A stretch of 64,000 nt of DNA from an uncultured Collinsella sp. (GCA_958407465.1 CATYIV010000002.1:1-64000); one strand, 5' to 3'; numbered from the stretch's first letter, positions 1 to 9,987 are shown. Notes: a model not told the origin generated them from the letters alone. A program made the numbers and translations.

Positions 1-79
1 AAACCTTATGCCCCGCCCCTCCGGAGCCACACGGGAGCCACTGCTAAGTTATCCCCCGGCATTCAGAAAATCTAAGTGC

Positions 80-185
80 CAAAAAATAAGATTTTTTGAC
101 TCCGTGTTGTATAACCCGCCATTCGTGGGTACCATTCAACGCGTACGCAAACAAAAAGGGTTAATTCGCGTGGCATAACCACGCG
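80..185 (+). promoter_or_regulatory. groESL leader with two inverted repeats
   Basis: The leader upstream of groES holds two clean inverted repeats. CAAAAAAT (80-87) pairs with ATTTTTTG (91-98) across 3 nt, and CGCGTGG (167-173) pairs with CCACGCG (179-185) across 5 nt, just before the ribosome binding site. Neither matches the CIRCE (HrcA) or HAIR (HspR) consensus, so the heat-shock operator type is unclear. TATAAC at 110-115 could be a -10 box, but no -35 is properly spaced. The second hairpin would lie in the mRNA and could affect groES translation; this is inference. Confidence 0.45.
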
Positions 186-207
186 GCCCAAAAAGGAGGA
201 GACAAGC

Positions 208-501
208 ATGTCGTCTTTGAAGCCGCTTGCAGATCGTGTTCTGGTCAAGCCCGACGAGGCCGAGCAGAAGACCGCTTCTGGTCTGTATATCGCCAGCAAC
301 GCTCAGGAGAAGCCGCAGCGCGGCACCATCGTTGCCGTGGGCGCCGGCAAGGTCAACGACAAGGGTGAGCGCATCCCCATGGACGTCAAGGTTGGCGACG
401 TTGTCATCTACGGTAAGTTCGGTGGCAACGAGGTCAAGGTCGACGGCGAGAAGTATCTGCTGATGCGCGCCGACGACATCTACGCTGTCGTCGAGGCCTA
501 G
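208..501 (+). CDS. groES: GroES co-chaperonin
   Basis: This encodes the 10-kDa co-chaperonin of 97 residues, which as a heptamer caps the GroEL ring and closes the folding chamber in the cytoplasm. The N-terminus (LKPLADRVLVKPDEAEQKT) and the glycine-rich mobile-loop region (SGLYIASNAQEKPQRG, about residues 25-40) are typical, and the length is normal. A strong AAAGGAGGAG site lies 7 nt before the ATG. groEL follows 96 bp downstream, so the two very likely form the usual stress-inducible operon. Confidence 0.98.
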   Translation: MSSLKPLADRVLVKPDEAEQKTASGLYIASNAQEKPQRGTIVAVGAGKVNDKGERIPMDVKVGDVVIYGKFGGNEVKVDGEKYLLMRADDIYAVVEA

Positions 502-519
502 TCTCGTCAGAATCTCTGA

Positions 520-2235
<1,716 letters not shown>

Positions 2236-2265
2236 GGCCGACAAGGTCTAGAACTCCCACCGGGA

Positions 2266-2400
2266 ATCCGGGGGCGTGACGGGGTTTCTCTCCGGAACGT
2301 CCTCGGACATGCAAAGAGGCTCCGCATCGCGCTTCGCGCTGCGGAGCCTCTTTGCGTCCTGCGGAATGTTCCGGAGAGAAACCCCGTCACGCCCCCGGAT
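2266..2400. repeat. 135-nt nested double hairpin downstream of groEL
   Basis: A perfect 33-bp inverted repeat (2266-2298 with 2368-2400) encloses a second perfect 16-bp stem (2311-2326 with 2340-2355). The two stems are separated by symmetric 12-nt spacers, both starting GTCCT. The inner stem resembles an intrinsic terminator, though without a clear U-run. The outer arms are far longer than a terminator needs. It may end groEL transcription in both directions or be a mobile palindromic element. A further TTTCGCGGC/GCCGCGAAA hairpin lies at 2474-2494. I see no gene from 2236 to 2826. Confidence 0.85.
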
Positions 2401-2596
2401 CCCCTGCGTTTACGGCCTTGAGGTCGGCGTGGGCGGAGATCGTGGCTGATGGGGATACGTGTCCCGGTCGCTGTTTCGCGGCTTTGCCGCGAAAGGCGCG
2501 TTACTTTGGCGTGGACGGAGAACGGGGTTATCGCGTTAACTTGTCCCGCTCGCATTTCTGGAGCGTTCCCCCCGCCATAAATTAGCCTCAGCATAC

Positions 2597-2624
2597 TTGC
2601 ACGAATACCCTCTCGTGCTACACT
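2597..2624 (+). promoter_or_regulatory. Promoter of the riboflavin ECF operon
   Basis: TTGCAC (2597-2602) and TACACT (2619-2624) are 16 bp apart, placing the predicted start just before the FMN riboswitch. The spacer region includes a short inverted repeat, GCACGA ... TCGTGC. Confidence 0.6.
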
Positions 2625-2636
2625 TGCAGTTGCTGT

Positions 2637-2812
2637 TTCAGGGCGGGGTGGAATTCCCCACTGGCGGTAAATTGGGCGGTGCCAAAGGGGTGCCGTGGCG
2701 CAGGCGAGGACCTGCGTCGAGCCGATGAGTCCGCGACCCGTGCGTGTGTTGGTTCGCATGCCGGCTGAACTGGTGAGATCCCAGTACCAACGGTTAGAGT
2801 CCGGATGAAAGA
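2637..2812 (+). promoter_or_regulatory. FMN riboswitch (RFN element)
   Basis: The conserved RFN blocks occur in order: TTCAGGGCGGGGTGGAAT, CCCCACTGGCGGTAA, a variable arm, GAGCCGATGAGTCCGCGACCC-like sequence split over 2718-2738, GCCGGCTGAACTGGTGAGA, and GTCCGGATGAAAGA. The element directly precedes ribU. FMN binding is expected to lower expression of the riboflavin transporter. The aptamer ends only about 15 nt from the start codon and no U-tailed terminator lies between them, so sequestration of the ribosome binding site is more likely than attenuation. Confidence 0.95.
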
Positions 2813-2826
2813 GGCAGGTGATCTTA

Positions 2827-3417
2827 ATGTCTGAACAGTCACAGCATATCCATTTTGAGAACACGAATAGGTGGAGCACCAAACAGCTCGTTACCATGGC
2901 GCTGATGTGCGCCTTGGGCGCCCTGTTTATGTACGTGCAGCTGCCTATCCTTCCTTCGGCGCCGTTTTTGACCTATGACCCGTCGCTGGTGCCGGCGATG
3001 GTGTGCGGGTTTGCGTATGGTCCCGGTGCCGGTACCGCTGTTGCCGCTATGGCAATCGTTATCCATGCGCTCACCACGGGTGACTGGGTCGGCGCGCTTA
3101 TGAACCTGGTTGCCACGCTGGGTTACATTCTGCCCGCGGCTATCGTTTACCAGAAGATGCACACCTATAAGGGTGCCGTGATTGGCCTGGTGCTCGGCGT
3201 CATTGCCGCTACAGCGCTGTCTATGGTCGCAAACCTTACCATTGGCGTATGGTTCTGGTATGGCTCGGTCGATGTGATCGCCCCGCTCATGATTCCTGCC
3301 GTACTGCCGTTCAACCTTATCAAGACCGTGCTTAACTCGGTGTTGACGCTGGCGGTGTATAAAGCAGTCTCCAACCTCATCACGCCTAAAAAGGACCAGG
3401 TCAAAGGCCGCGCATGA
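2827..3417 (+). CDS. ribU: Riboflavin ECF transporter S component RibU
   Basis: This is the membrane substrate-binding subunit of an energy-coupling-factor importer. It has 196 residues and about six hydrophobic segments, beginning with TKQLVTMALMCALGALFMYV and ending in a short basic tail. The riboflavin assignment rests on the FMN riboswitch immediately upstream together with the S-component fold. I chose the ATG at 2827 rather than the in-frame GTG at 2818 because GAGGCAGG (2811-2818) is then correctly spaced. Its stop overlaps the next ATG (ATGA), so it is translationally coupled to the ATPase. Confidence 0.9.
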   Translation: MSEQSQHIHFENTNRWSTKQLVTMALMCALGALFMYVQLPILPSAPFLTYDPSLVPAMVCGFAYGPGAGTAVAAMAIVIHALTTGDWVGALMNLVATLGYILPAAIVYQKMHTYKGAVIGLVLGVIAATALSMVANLTIGVWFWYGSVDVIAPLMIPAVLPFNLIKTVLNSVLTLAVYKAVSNLITPKKDQVKGRA

Positions 3418-5318
3418 TTGAGTGTCGGGGCGTTTCCTTTAGCTATGACGGTGCCGTACCGGCGCTCGACGGCGTCGATCTGAATATCGAGGACGGCGAG
3501 TTTTTCTGCATCCTCGGTGGCAATGGGTCGGGCAAGTCGACGTTTGCCAAGCATCTGAATGCACTGTTGCAGCCCGATGCGGGCACGGTACGCATCAACG
3601 GCATGGATGCGTCCGACCCCGAGCTGGTCTACGACATTCGTTCGACCGCGGGCATGGTGTTCCAGAATCCCGATGATCAGCTGGTGGCAACGCTTGTCGA
3701 AGATGACGTTGCGTTTGGTCCCGAAAACCTTGGCGTGCCATCGGCGCAAATTGCGCAGCGCGTACGTGAGGCGCTGAAGGGCGTGGGCCTGGTGGGCTTT
3801 GAGCGCCATGAGACCCACGCGCTTTCGGGCGGCCAAAAGCAGCGCGTGGCGCTTGCCGGCGTGCTCGCCATGGAACCGCGCGTGCTCATATTGGACGAGG
3901 CTTCTTCGATGCTCGATCCGCGTGGGCGCAAGGGCCTTATGAAGGCTTGCCGCGCGTTGCACGATCGCGGTATGACCATCGTGATGATTACGCACTTTAT
4001 GGAAGAGGCCGCCGAGGCCGATCGTGTCGCGGTGTTTCGGGCGGGGCGCGTTGCCATGCTCGGTACGCCCGAGGAAATCTTGACGCGGGCAGACGAACTT
4101 GCGCAGCTCAACCTGGATATGCCGGCGTCGTGCTGTCTGGGCAGGTCGCTTCGTGCGAAGGGCGTGCCCGTTTGCGCGCAGGTGCGTGAGGCGGATATGG
4201 TCGCCGAGATTGCACAGGTTTATGCCGAGCGGAGCGGGGCGGACGTCGCAGCACAGCCTTCCGCATCCGATTCTCGTATGCTTGACAATGGATCCTCTGC
4301 GGCCGATGGGATGGCCGCGTCGGAGCCCGTTATCGAGATTTCGCATCTCTCGCATAGTTACTCGCTGAGCGCCCGCGAGCGCCGTCGATGGCACAAGCGC
4401 TCGACCACTGCGGACGCATCGAGCAAACAGGCTCTTTGGGGTAACGATCCAAACAGCCCCTGGGCGCTACGTGATGTTTCGCTGACGGTGCGCCGCGGCG
4501 AGTTCCTAGGGCTCGCGGGCCATACCGGTTCTGGTAAATCCACGCTGGTCCAGCATCTCAACGGGTTAATCCGCCCGCAAGAGGGAAACGTTCGCGCACT
4601 GGGGCTCGACCTGTTCCAAAAGAAGGATGCCGCCGCGGTGAAGGCCAAGGTGGGTGTGGTGTTTCAGTATCCCGAGCGCCAGCTATTTGCCGAGACCGTG
4701 GTGCAGGACGTGGCGTTTGGCCCGCGCAATCTTGGTCTTCCGCAGGACGAGGTCGCGCGCCGTGTTGCGTCATCGCTCTCGCGCGTGGGCCTAGATCTTG
4801 CCACGGTGGGCGACAAGAGCCCCTTTGAGCTTTCGGGCGGACAGCAGCGACGTGTGGCGTTTGCCGGCGTGCTTGCTATGGAGCCCGAGGTCCTGGTGCT
4901 CGATGAGCCCATGGCAGGTCTCGATCCGACGGCCCGCAGGGATTTCCTGGAGCTCATTGGCCGTCTTCACGACGAGGGCCTGACCGTTGTCATGGTGTCG
5001 CACAGTATGGATGACCTGGCCAATTGCTGCGACCGTATCGTCGTAATGAATGAAGGTGCGGTGTTTGCCGAGGGAATCCCCGCGCAGGTGTTTGCGCATG
5101 CCGACGAGCTCAAGTCGATCGGCTTGGGCGTACCTGCTGCCCAGCGTATGGCGTTGGCGCTCGCGGAAGCGGGCGTGCCGCTGCATCGCGGCGGGCTCTA
5201 TACTGTTGAGTCGTTGGCCGACGAGTTGGCAGATTTGCTGATCGGTCGCTCAGACGGTTCTTCTAACGTCTCGGGCAAGGCCAAATCCGAAACGGTCGCG
5301 CGAGAGGAGGGCTGCTGA
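3414..5318 (+). CDS. Fused ECF transporter ATPase (EcfA-EcfA')
   Basis: Two complete ABC ATPase domains lie in one 634-residue chain. Domain 1 has Walker A GGNGSGKST (about 36-44), signature LSGGQKQR (about 137) and Walker B LILDEA. Domain 2 has GHTGSGKST (about 369), LSGGQQRR (about 474) and LVLDEP. A linker of about 50 residues rich in Ser, Ala and Asp joins them. ECF importers normally use two separate subunits, EcfA1 and EcfA2; here they are fused. The gene overlaps ribU upstream and shares one base with ecfT downstream, so the three form one operon under FMN control. Confidence 0.93.
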   Translation: MIECRGVSFSYDGAVPALDGVDLNIEDGEFFCILGGNGSGKSTFAKHLNALLQPDAGTVRINGMDASDPELVYDIRSTAGMVFQNPDDQLVATLVEDDVAFGPENLGVPSAQIAQRVREALKGVGLVGFERHETHALSGGQKQRVALAGVLAMEPRVLILDEASSMLDPRGRKGLMKACRALHDRGMTIVMITHFMEEAAEADRVAVFRAGRVAMLGTPEEILTRADELAQLNLDMPASCCLGRSLRAKGVPVCAQVREADMVAEIAQVYAERSGADVAAQPSASDSRMLDNGSSAADGMAASEPVIEISHLSHSYSLSARERRRWHKRSTTADASSKQALWGNDPNSPWALRDVSLTVRRGEFLGLAGHTGSGKSTLVQHLNGLIRPQEGNVRALGLDLFQKKDAAAVKAKVGVVFQYPERQLFAETVVQDVAFGPRNLGLPQDEVARRVASSLSRVGLDLATVGDKSPFELSGGQQRRVAFAGVLAMEPEVLVLDEPMAGLDPTARRDFLELIGRLHDEGLTVVMVSHSMDDLANCCDRIVVMNEGAVFAEGIPAQVFAHADELKSIGLGVPAAQRMALALAEAGVPLHRGGLYTVESLADELADLLIGRSDGSSNVSGKAKSETVAREEGC

Positions 5319-6118
5319 TGGAGGCGTTTTCGTTTGGCAGCTACTATCCGAGCGATAGTGCGATCCATCGCCTGGACCCGCGCACCAAGTTGCTTCTGGG
5401 GTTCGCATTTCTGATTACGGCGCTCACCGTCGGCAGCTTCCGCGGACTGGCCCCGGTCGCAATCTTTGTCGTGCTGGTCTATGCCGTGGCAAAAGTGCCG
5501 GCTCGTCGCGTTCTATCGTCGATGGCGCCGCTGCTGGCAATCGTCGTCGTGGTCGCGGTGCTCAACTTGTTTACCGATCAGAGTGGGCGCATCCTGTGGC
5601 AGCTCGGCTTTCTGCAGATAAGCGAGGGCTCACTGCGTTCTGCCGCCTTTATGGCGTGCCGCCTGACCCTGATGATGGCCGGCATGAGCGCCATCACGCT
5701 CACTACGCCCACACTCGACCTCACCGCGGGCTTTGAGCGTCTGCTCGCGCCGTTCGCGCGCGTGGGGCTTCCGGCACACGAGCTCGGCATGATCATGGGT
5801 ATCGCGCTGCGTTTTATGCCGCAGTTTGCCACCGAGATGAAGCAGACGGCCGATGCTCAGACCAGCCGCGGCGCGCGTGTGACGGGCGGTCCGCTCGGCG
5901 GTGTGCGCATGCTCGGCAGCGTGGCGATCCCGCTGTTCACGGGCGTGTTCCGTCATGCGGAAACGTTGTCGGCCGCCATGGACGCGCGTTGCTATCACGG
6001 TGAGCAGGGGCGTACACGCCTGCATACGCTTGCGTTTGGTCGCGGGGATGCACTGGCCGCAGTGGCGATGGCGCTGCTGGTGGCTTGCGTTGTCGTTATC
6101 AATCTTCAACTTGTTTAG
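5318..6118 (+). CDS. ecfT: ECF transporter transmembrane protein EcfT
   Basis: EcfT is the membrane scaffold that couples the ATPase pair to the S component. The 266-residue protein has hydrophobic segments near residues 25-70, 105-130 and 240-265, and the cytoplasmic helix motif AAMDARCYHG, which matches the Ala-Arg-Gly coupling signature of the family. Its start codon shares a base with the ATPase stop codon. With ribU and the fused ATPase it completes a riboflavin importer. In many Gram-positive bacteria this module is shared by several S components; here it sits behind an FMN switch. Confidence 0.93.
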   Translation: MEAFSFGSYYPSDSAIHRLDPRTKLLLGFAFLITALTVGSFRGLAPVAIFVVLVYAVAKVPARRVLSSMAPLLAIVVVVAVLNLFTDQSGRILWQLGFLQISEGSLRSAAFMACRLTLMMAGMSAITLTTPTLDLTAGFERLLAPFARVGLPAHELGMIMGIALRFMPQFATEMKQTADAQTSRGARVTGGPLGGVRMLGSVAIPLFTGVFRHAETLSAAMDARCYHGEQGRTRLHTLAFGRGDALAAVAMALLVACVVVINLQLV

Positions 6119-6148
6119 GCTCGATTTGAGCGTAAGAAAGGGGTCCCT

Positions 6149-6595
6149 ATGACCGATATCGATCGCACGGCTCAACTCGAGCGCGCCTGCTCGTATCTCA
6201 GGCGCATTCCGGCCTGGTATCTCGCTACGACCGATGTGGCCGACGGGCATCAGCCTCGCGTGAGGCCGTTCTCGTTTGCCATGGTCGATGACGGTAAGCT
6301 GTGGTTTTGCACGTCGCGCGACAAGGATGTGTGGGCGGAGCTGAGTGCGAATCCCAAGTTTGAGCTCTCGGGCTGGAAGCCGGGGGATTGTTGGATCGTG
6401 CTGACTGGCGAAGCCGCGCTTGAGGACGACGCAGTTGCGAGCGATGAGGTGCGTCAAGCGGGTTTTAAGCACATGGTGGGCATCGGCGAGGAACACGAGA
6501 GTGCCAACGACGGCCGCCTTGCCTTCTTCTCGGTTCGCAACATTACCGCGCGCTTCTGTGATATCGACGGCAGCGAAGAGCTGCTCGAACTCTAG
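6149..6595 (+). CDS. Pyridoxamine-5'-phosphate oxidase-like flavoprotein
   Basis: A 148-residue single-domain protein of the PNPOx-like split-barrel superfamily, which usually binds FMN or F420. Recognisable parts are IPAWYLATTDV near the start, the phosphate-binding strand RVRPFSFAMVDDGKLWFCTS (about 46-65) and DVWAELSANPKFEL. The substrate is unknown. It lies 30 bp after ecfT behind GTAAGAAAGGGG, so it may be the last gene of the riboflavin operon, which would fit a flavin-dependent enzyme. It is about half identical to the gene starting at 6756. Confidence 0.85.
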   Translation: MTDIDRTAQLERACSYLRRIPAWYLATTDVADGHQPRVRPFSFAMVDDGKLWFCTSRDKDVWAELSANPKFELSGWKPGDCWIVLTGEAALEDDAVASDEVRQAGFKHMVGIGEEHESANDGRLAFFSVRNITARFCDIDGSEELLEL

Positions 6596-6600
6596 TTCTA

Positions 6601-6723
6601 GGGTAGCTAATTTGGGACGGGGCAATTTTAGCTACCCCTATATGCCAGTCGGTATTTGTCCAGGCTCAAATATATCGTCGGCAGTCGGGGGGTAGCTAAA
6701 ATAGCCCCAAATTAGCTACCCCC
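6601..6723. repeat. Long imperfect inverted repeat between two paralogues
   Basis: Arms of about 37 nt (6601-6637 and 6687-6723) are inverted copies. Both contain TAGCTAA, TTTGGG or CCCAAA, and TTAGCTACCCC blocks. Each arm is itself a near-palindrome (GGGTAGCTAA ... TTAGCTACCC), so the element can fold as one long stem or as two hairpins. It fills most of the gap between the two flavoprotein paralogues. It could be a bidirectional terminator or a miniature mobile element. Confidence 0.75.
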
Positions 6724-6755
6724 TCGACCCAAAAAGACTAGTGACAGGAGGAAAC

Positions 6756-7166
6756 GTGGACGGATTGAATACGGTATTGGAGTATCTGACGTCGGTGCCT
6801 GCGTGGTATTTGGCGACGAGCGTGGACGGGCAGCCTCATGTACGTCCGTTTTCGTTTGCTCAGATTCAGGACGGCAAGCTGTGGTTTGTGACGGCGCGCA
6901 CCAAGGATGTGTGGCAGGAGCTGCTGCAAAATCAGCGCTTTGAGGCCACGAGTTGGTGGCCGGGCCATGGCTGGCTCATCTTGCGCGGGCATGCGGGCCT
7001 TGATGACCAGGCTGCTCCCGATATGCGCGAGGCCGGATGGAAGCATCTAGAGCGCCTGGGCGAGCACTACGATGGTCCCGGCGACCCCGCGCTCGTCTTC
7101 TTTAGCGTTGAGGACCCCGAGGCCTTTATCTGCAACCACGACGAGTGGGTACCGGTCGAGCTCTAA
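6756..7166 (+). CDS. Pyridoxamine-5'-phosphate oxidase-like flavoprotein, second copy
   Basis: A 136-residue paralogue of the upstream gene, with the same motifs: VPAWYLATSVDGQPHVRPFS, GKLWFVTARTKDVWQEL and a C-terminal VFFSVEDPEAFICN. I place the start at GTG 6756 because AGGAGG (6746-6751) sits just before it; the earlier GTG at 6741 precedes that site. It is probably an FMN-binding protein of unknown substrate. The pair looks like a tandem duplication later separated by the inverted repeat. Confidence 0.82.
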   Translation: MDGLNTVLEYLTSVPAWYLATSVDGQPHVRPFSFAQIQDGKLWFVTARTKDVWQELLQNQRFEATSWWPGHGWLILRGHAGLDDQAAPDMREAGWKHLERLGEHYDGPGDPALVFFSVEDPEAFICNHDEWVPVEL

Positions 7167-7308
7167 ACGAGTCTTCCGTTAACCTCGACAATCAAGATAT
7201 CTGCATGTAACGAGCTCCACATTGCAACAGTGCTGCAAAGCGCACTGGGTAGTGTGGAGTCCACTTTTATTTGTCAATTCCTTTAAGCGAATGTGTCCGG
7301 TTTGTTTC

Positions 7309-7347
7309 AATGCATGAATATACAAAAGATTTGCGTTTATTTGCATC
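7309..7347 (+). promoter_or_regulatory. Tandem ARG boxes (ArgR operator) before argC
   Basis: Two 18-bp boxes (7309-7326 and 7330-7347) are separated by 3 bp, the classical ArgR dimer arrangement. The first contains TGCATGAATATACA and fits the TGNATWWWWATNCA consensus well. The second, TTGCGTTTATTTGCA, is weaker. A plausible -10 (GCTAAA, 7355-7360) lies immediately downstream, so ArgR-arginine would block the promoter. No argR gene is visible in this window. Confidence 0.75.
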
Positions 7348-7431
7348 TTTTGATGCTAAAGTTTCAACCCACTTCATAACGACGGCTGCGGGATGCGCAC
7401 CGGTGCATAAACCGCAGACAAGGAGTTAGAT

Positions 7432-8502
7432 ATGTCCCTCAAGGTAGGAATTGTCGGTGCGGCGGGTTACGCCGGTGCCGAGCTCATTCGCCTCGTACTC
7501 GGCCATCCCGAGTTTGAACTTGTTGCCATTACGTCCAACGCCGATGCCGGCCAGCCGCTGTCTTCGGTCTACCCGAGCTTTGCCGGCGTGAGCGATCTGG
7601 TCTTCACGATGCATGACGCGCCCGAGCTTAAATCCTGCGACGCCGTCTTCTTGGCCGTGCCGCATACCGCGGCCATGGCGCAGGTGCCTGCCCTGCTTGC
7701 CGCGGGCGTTTCCTGTTTCGATCTTTCGGCCGACTACCGACTGAGCGACGCGTCCGTCTTTGAGACGTGGTATGCCGCCGGGCACACGAGCCCCGAGCTG
7801 CTCAAGACCCGTGCCTTTGGCCTGCCCGAGCTGTTCTGCCAGGACTTGGAGACCGCCGCATCCGACCATGCCGACGGCAAACCCGTGCTGGTCGCCTGCG
7901 CCGGATGCTATCCCACCGCAACGAGCCTTGCCGCCGCGCCCGCCGTGCGCGCCGGCTGGGTTGCCCAGAGTGGCCCTGTGGTCGTCGATGCCATCAGCGG
8001 CGTGACGGGTGCCGGCAAGTCCTGTAACGCTCGTACGCATTTTTGCAGCGCCGACGAGAATTTGGAGGCCTACGGCGTGGGCAAGCATCGCCACACGCCC
8101 GAGATTGAGCAAATCCTTAGCCTGACCGATCGCATCGTCTTTACCCCGCACCTGGCACCGCTCAAGCGTGGTCTGCTCTCCACGGTGACGATGCCACTCG
8201 CGCCGCAGGCCATCGACTCCCTGGCTCTTGAGGATGTTGTCGACTATTACAAGCAGTTCTACGCTGGGCGCACCTTTGTGCGTGTGCTCGACGCCGGCCA
8301 GCAGCCCAAGACGGCTTCGGTCGTCGGCACCAACGCCGCCCAGATCGGCCTCGCGCTCAACAAGCGCGCGGGCGTGCTGGTGGCGACGGGCGCCATCGAC
8401 AATCTGTGCAAGGGTGCTGCGGGCCAAGCGGTCCAGTGCGCCAATATCGTCTTAGGCTTTGACGAGCGACGAGGCTTGCCCACGGTGGCGTGCCCGGTGT
8501 AG
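7432..8502 (+). CDS. argC: N-acetyl-gamma-glutamyl-phosphate reductase
   Basis: ArgC reduces N-acetylglutamyl-5-phosphate to the semialdehyde with NADPH, the third step of arginine biosynthesis. The 356-residue protein starts with the nucleotide-binding motif GAAGYAGAEL. The catalytic cysteine lies in CAGCYPTATSL (about residue 161), and the HRHTPEIEQ motif follows. AGGAG at 7421-7425 precedes the ATG. It is the first gene of argCJBD and lies directly under the ARG boxes. Confidence 0.97.
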   Translation: MSLKVGIVGAAGYAGAELIRLVLGHPEFELVAITSNADAGQPLSSVYPSFAGVSDLVFTMHDAPELKSCDAVFLAVPHTAAMAQVPALLAAGVSCFDLSADYRLSDASVFETWYAAGHTSPELLKTRAFGLPELFCQDLETAASDHADGKPVLVACAGCYPTATSLAAAPAVRAGWVAQSGPVVVDAISGVTGAGKSCNARTHFCSADENLEAYGVGKHRHTPEIEQILSLTDRIVFTPHLAPLKRGLLSTVTMPLAPQAIDSLALEDVVDYYKQFYAGRTFVRVLDAGQQPKTASVVGTNAAQIGLALNKRAGVLVATGAIDNLCKGAAGQAVQCANIVLGFDERRGLPTVACPV

Positions 8503-8637
8503 CACATTCGATTGTTAACGATTTGGTAGTCGGGCATCGAGTGGGGCGCCACTTTTAAGCTGGTCTCATGATCACGACTGGCATGGCGCACCAACCGATG
8601 TCCGTTTTTTTGTTTGACATAAGGAGTCATAAAGACG

Positions 8638-9906
8638 ATGAATACAGAGCAGCTCGATATCAAGATTCGCGCCGTCGAGGGTGGCGTTACGGCCGCTGCC
8701 GGCTTTAAGGCCGCGGGTATCCACGCTGGGTTCCGCAAGAACCCCGAGCGTCTGGATTACGCGCTCGTCGTACCAGACAAGCCCTGTCCCGGTGCCGGCG
8801 CGTTTACCACCAATCGCTTTTGCGCGGCGCCCGTGCAGGTGAGCCGTGCCAACCTGGGCGGTGCCGATAAGGGCTATGGCATCATCGCCGGCGTTTCGGT
8901 CAACTCCGGTAACGCCAACGCCGCCACGGGTGAGACCGGCCTTGCCTGCGCGCGCGAGACGTGCAACATCGCTTCGCAGGTCATCGGCTGCGAGCCTCAG
9001 CAGATTCTGGTTGCTTCCACGGGCGTGATCGGTCAGATCCTGCCGATCGACACGTTCGAGACCGCCATTCCTGCTGCTTACGAGGCACTTTCCGCTCATG
9101 GTGGCGCCGATGCCGCCCGCGCTATCATGACGACCGACACGCACTCCAAAGAGTACGCCGTGTCCTACGTCAGTGAGGCTGCGGATCATGCGGGCAATGT
9201 CTATACGGTAGGCGGAATGTGCAAGGGCTCGGGCATGATCATGCCCAACATGGCCACCATGATCGCAGTCATCACCACCGATGCCCCCGTCGAGCCTGCG
9301 GCGCTCCACGCCCTGCTGCTTTCGACCGTCAAACAGACCTTCAATAAGGTGACGGTCGATTCCGACACCTCGACCAACGATACTTGCATCATGCTTGCCT
9401 CCGGCGCAGCGGCTGCTGACGCCGAGCCTATCGTCGAGGGCACTGATGCCTTTGAGGAGCTGGCTTTTGCCGTGCACGAGGTGTGCGAGAGCCTGGCGCG
9501 CAACATCGCGGCCGACGGCGAGGGCGCATCCAAGCTCGTGACGGTTAACGTTACCGGCGCCGTGAACGACGAGGAGGCCGATATCGCCGCCCGTGCCGTC
9601 GCTAACTCGCCGCTCGTTAAGACCTGCATCGCCGGCCACGACTGCAACTGGGGCCGCGTCGCCATGGCGATCGGCAAGTGCGGCGTGAAGTTTAATCAGG
9701 AGGACGTTTCCATCGACATGATGGGTATGCCCGTCTGCCGCGACGGCCTGACCGTTCCCTTTGACGAGGACGAGGCATTGCGACGCTTTGAGGCGCCCGA
9801 GATCGTGATCTCGGCAGACCTGGGCGCGGGCGACGCTGCCACCACCGTGTGGACCTGCGACCTCACGCACGAGTACATCTCCATCAACGGTGACTACCGT
9901 TCCTAG
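8638..9906 (+). CDS. argJ: Glutamate N-acetyltransferase / amino-acid acetyltransferase ArgJ
   Basis: ArgJ transfers the acetyl group from N-acetylornithine to glutamate, and bifunctional forms also use acetyl-CoA. The 422-residue precursor is autoprocessed before a threonine in the motif GSGMIMPNMATMI (about residues 190-204), giving alpha and beta chains. No argA is seen in the window, which fits the cyclic pathway. It lies 135 bp after argC, with a small AGTGG/CCACT hairpin in the gap, and remains in the same arginine cluster. Confidence 0.96.
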   Translation: MNTEQLDIKIRAVEGGVTAAAGFKAAGIHAGFRKNPERLDYALVVPDKPCPGAGAFTTNRFCAAPVQVSRANLGGADKGYGIIAGVSVNSGNANAATGETGLACARETCNIASQVIGCEPQQILVASTGVIGQILPIDTFETAIPAAYEALSAHGGADAARAIMTTDTHSKEYAVSYVSEAADHAGNVYTVGGMCKGSGMIMPNMATMIAVITTDAPVEPAALHALLLSTVKQTFNKVTVDSDTSTNDTCIMLASGAAAADAEPIVEGTDAFEELAFAVHEVCESLARNIAADGEGASKLVTVNVTGAVNDEEADIAARAVANSPLVKTCIAGHDCNWGRVAMAIGKCGVKFNQEDVSIDMMGMPVCRDGLTVPFDEDEALRRFEAPEIVISADLGAGDAATTVWTCDLTHEYISINGDYRS

Positions 9907-9917
9907 ACTCATGATGT

Positions 9918-9957
9918 GCCGCGCGTCCCGCTGCAATTGCGGGCAGGGAGGCGCGGC
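9918..9957 (+). promoter_or_regulatory. Nested hairpin between argJ and argB
   Basis: GCCGCGC (9918-9924) pairs with GCGCGGC (9951-9957) around an inner stem CCCGC/GCGGG (9927-9931 with 9939-9943). There is no U-run, so it is more likely an mRNA-stability or spacing element than a terminator. Confidence 0.5.
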
Positions 9958-9987
9958 GTGATAGCTATACGAAAGACGAGGCAGACT

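Noticed and set aside
96..115. Promoter TTGACT ... TATAAC before groES
   Set aside because: The hexamers are only 8 bp apart, too close for a sigma-70 promoter.
1..207. CIRCE element upstream of groES
   Set aside because: TTAGCACTC-N9-GAGTGCTAA is not present; CTAAGTGCC at 72-80 lacks an inverted partner.
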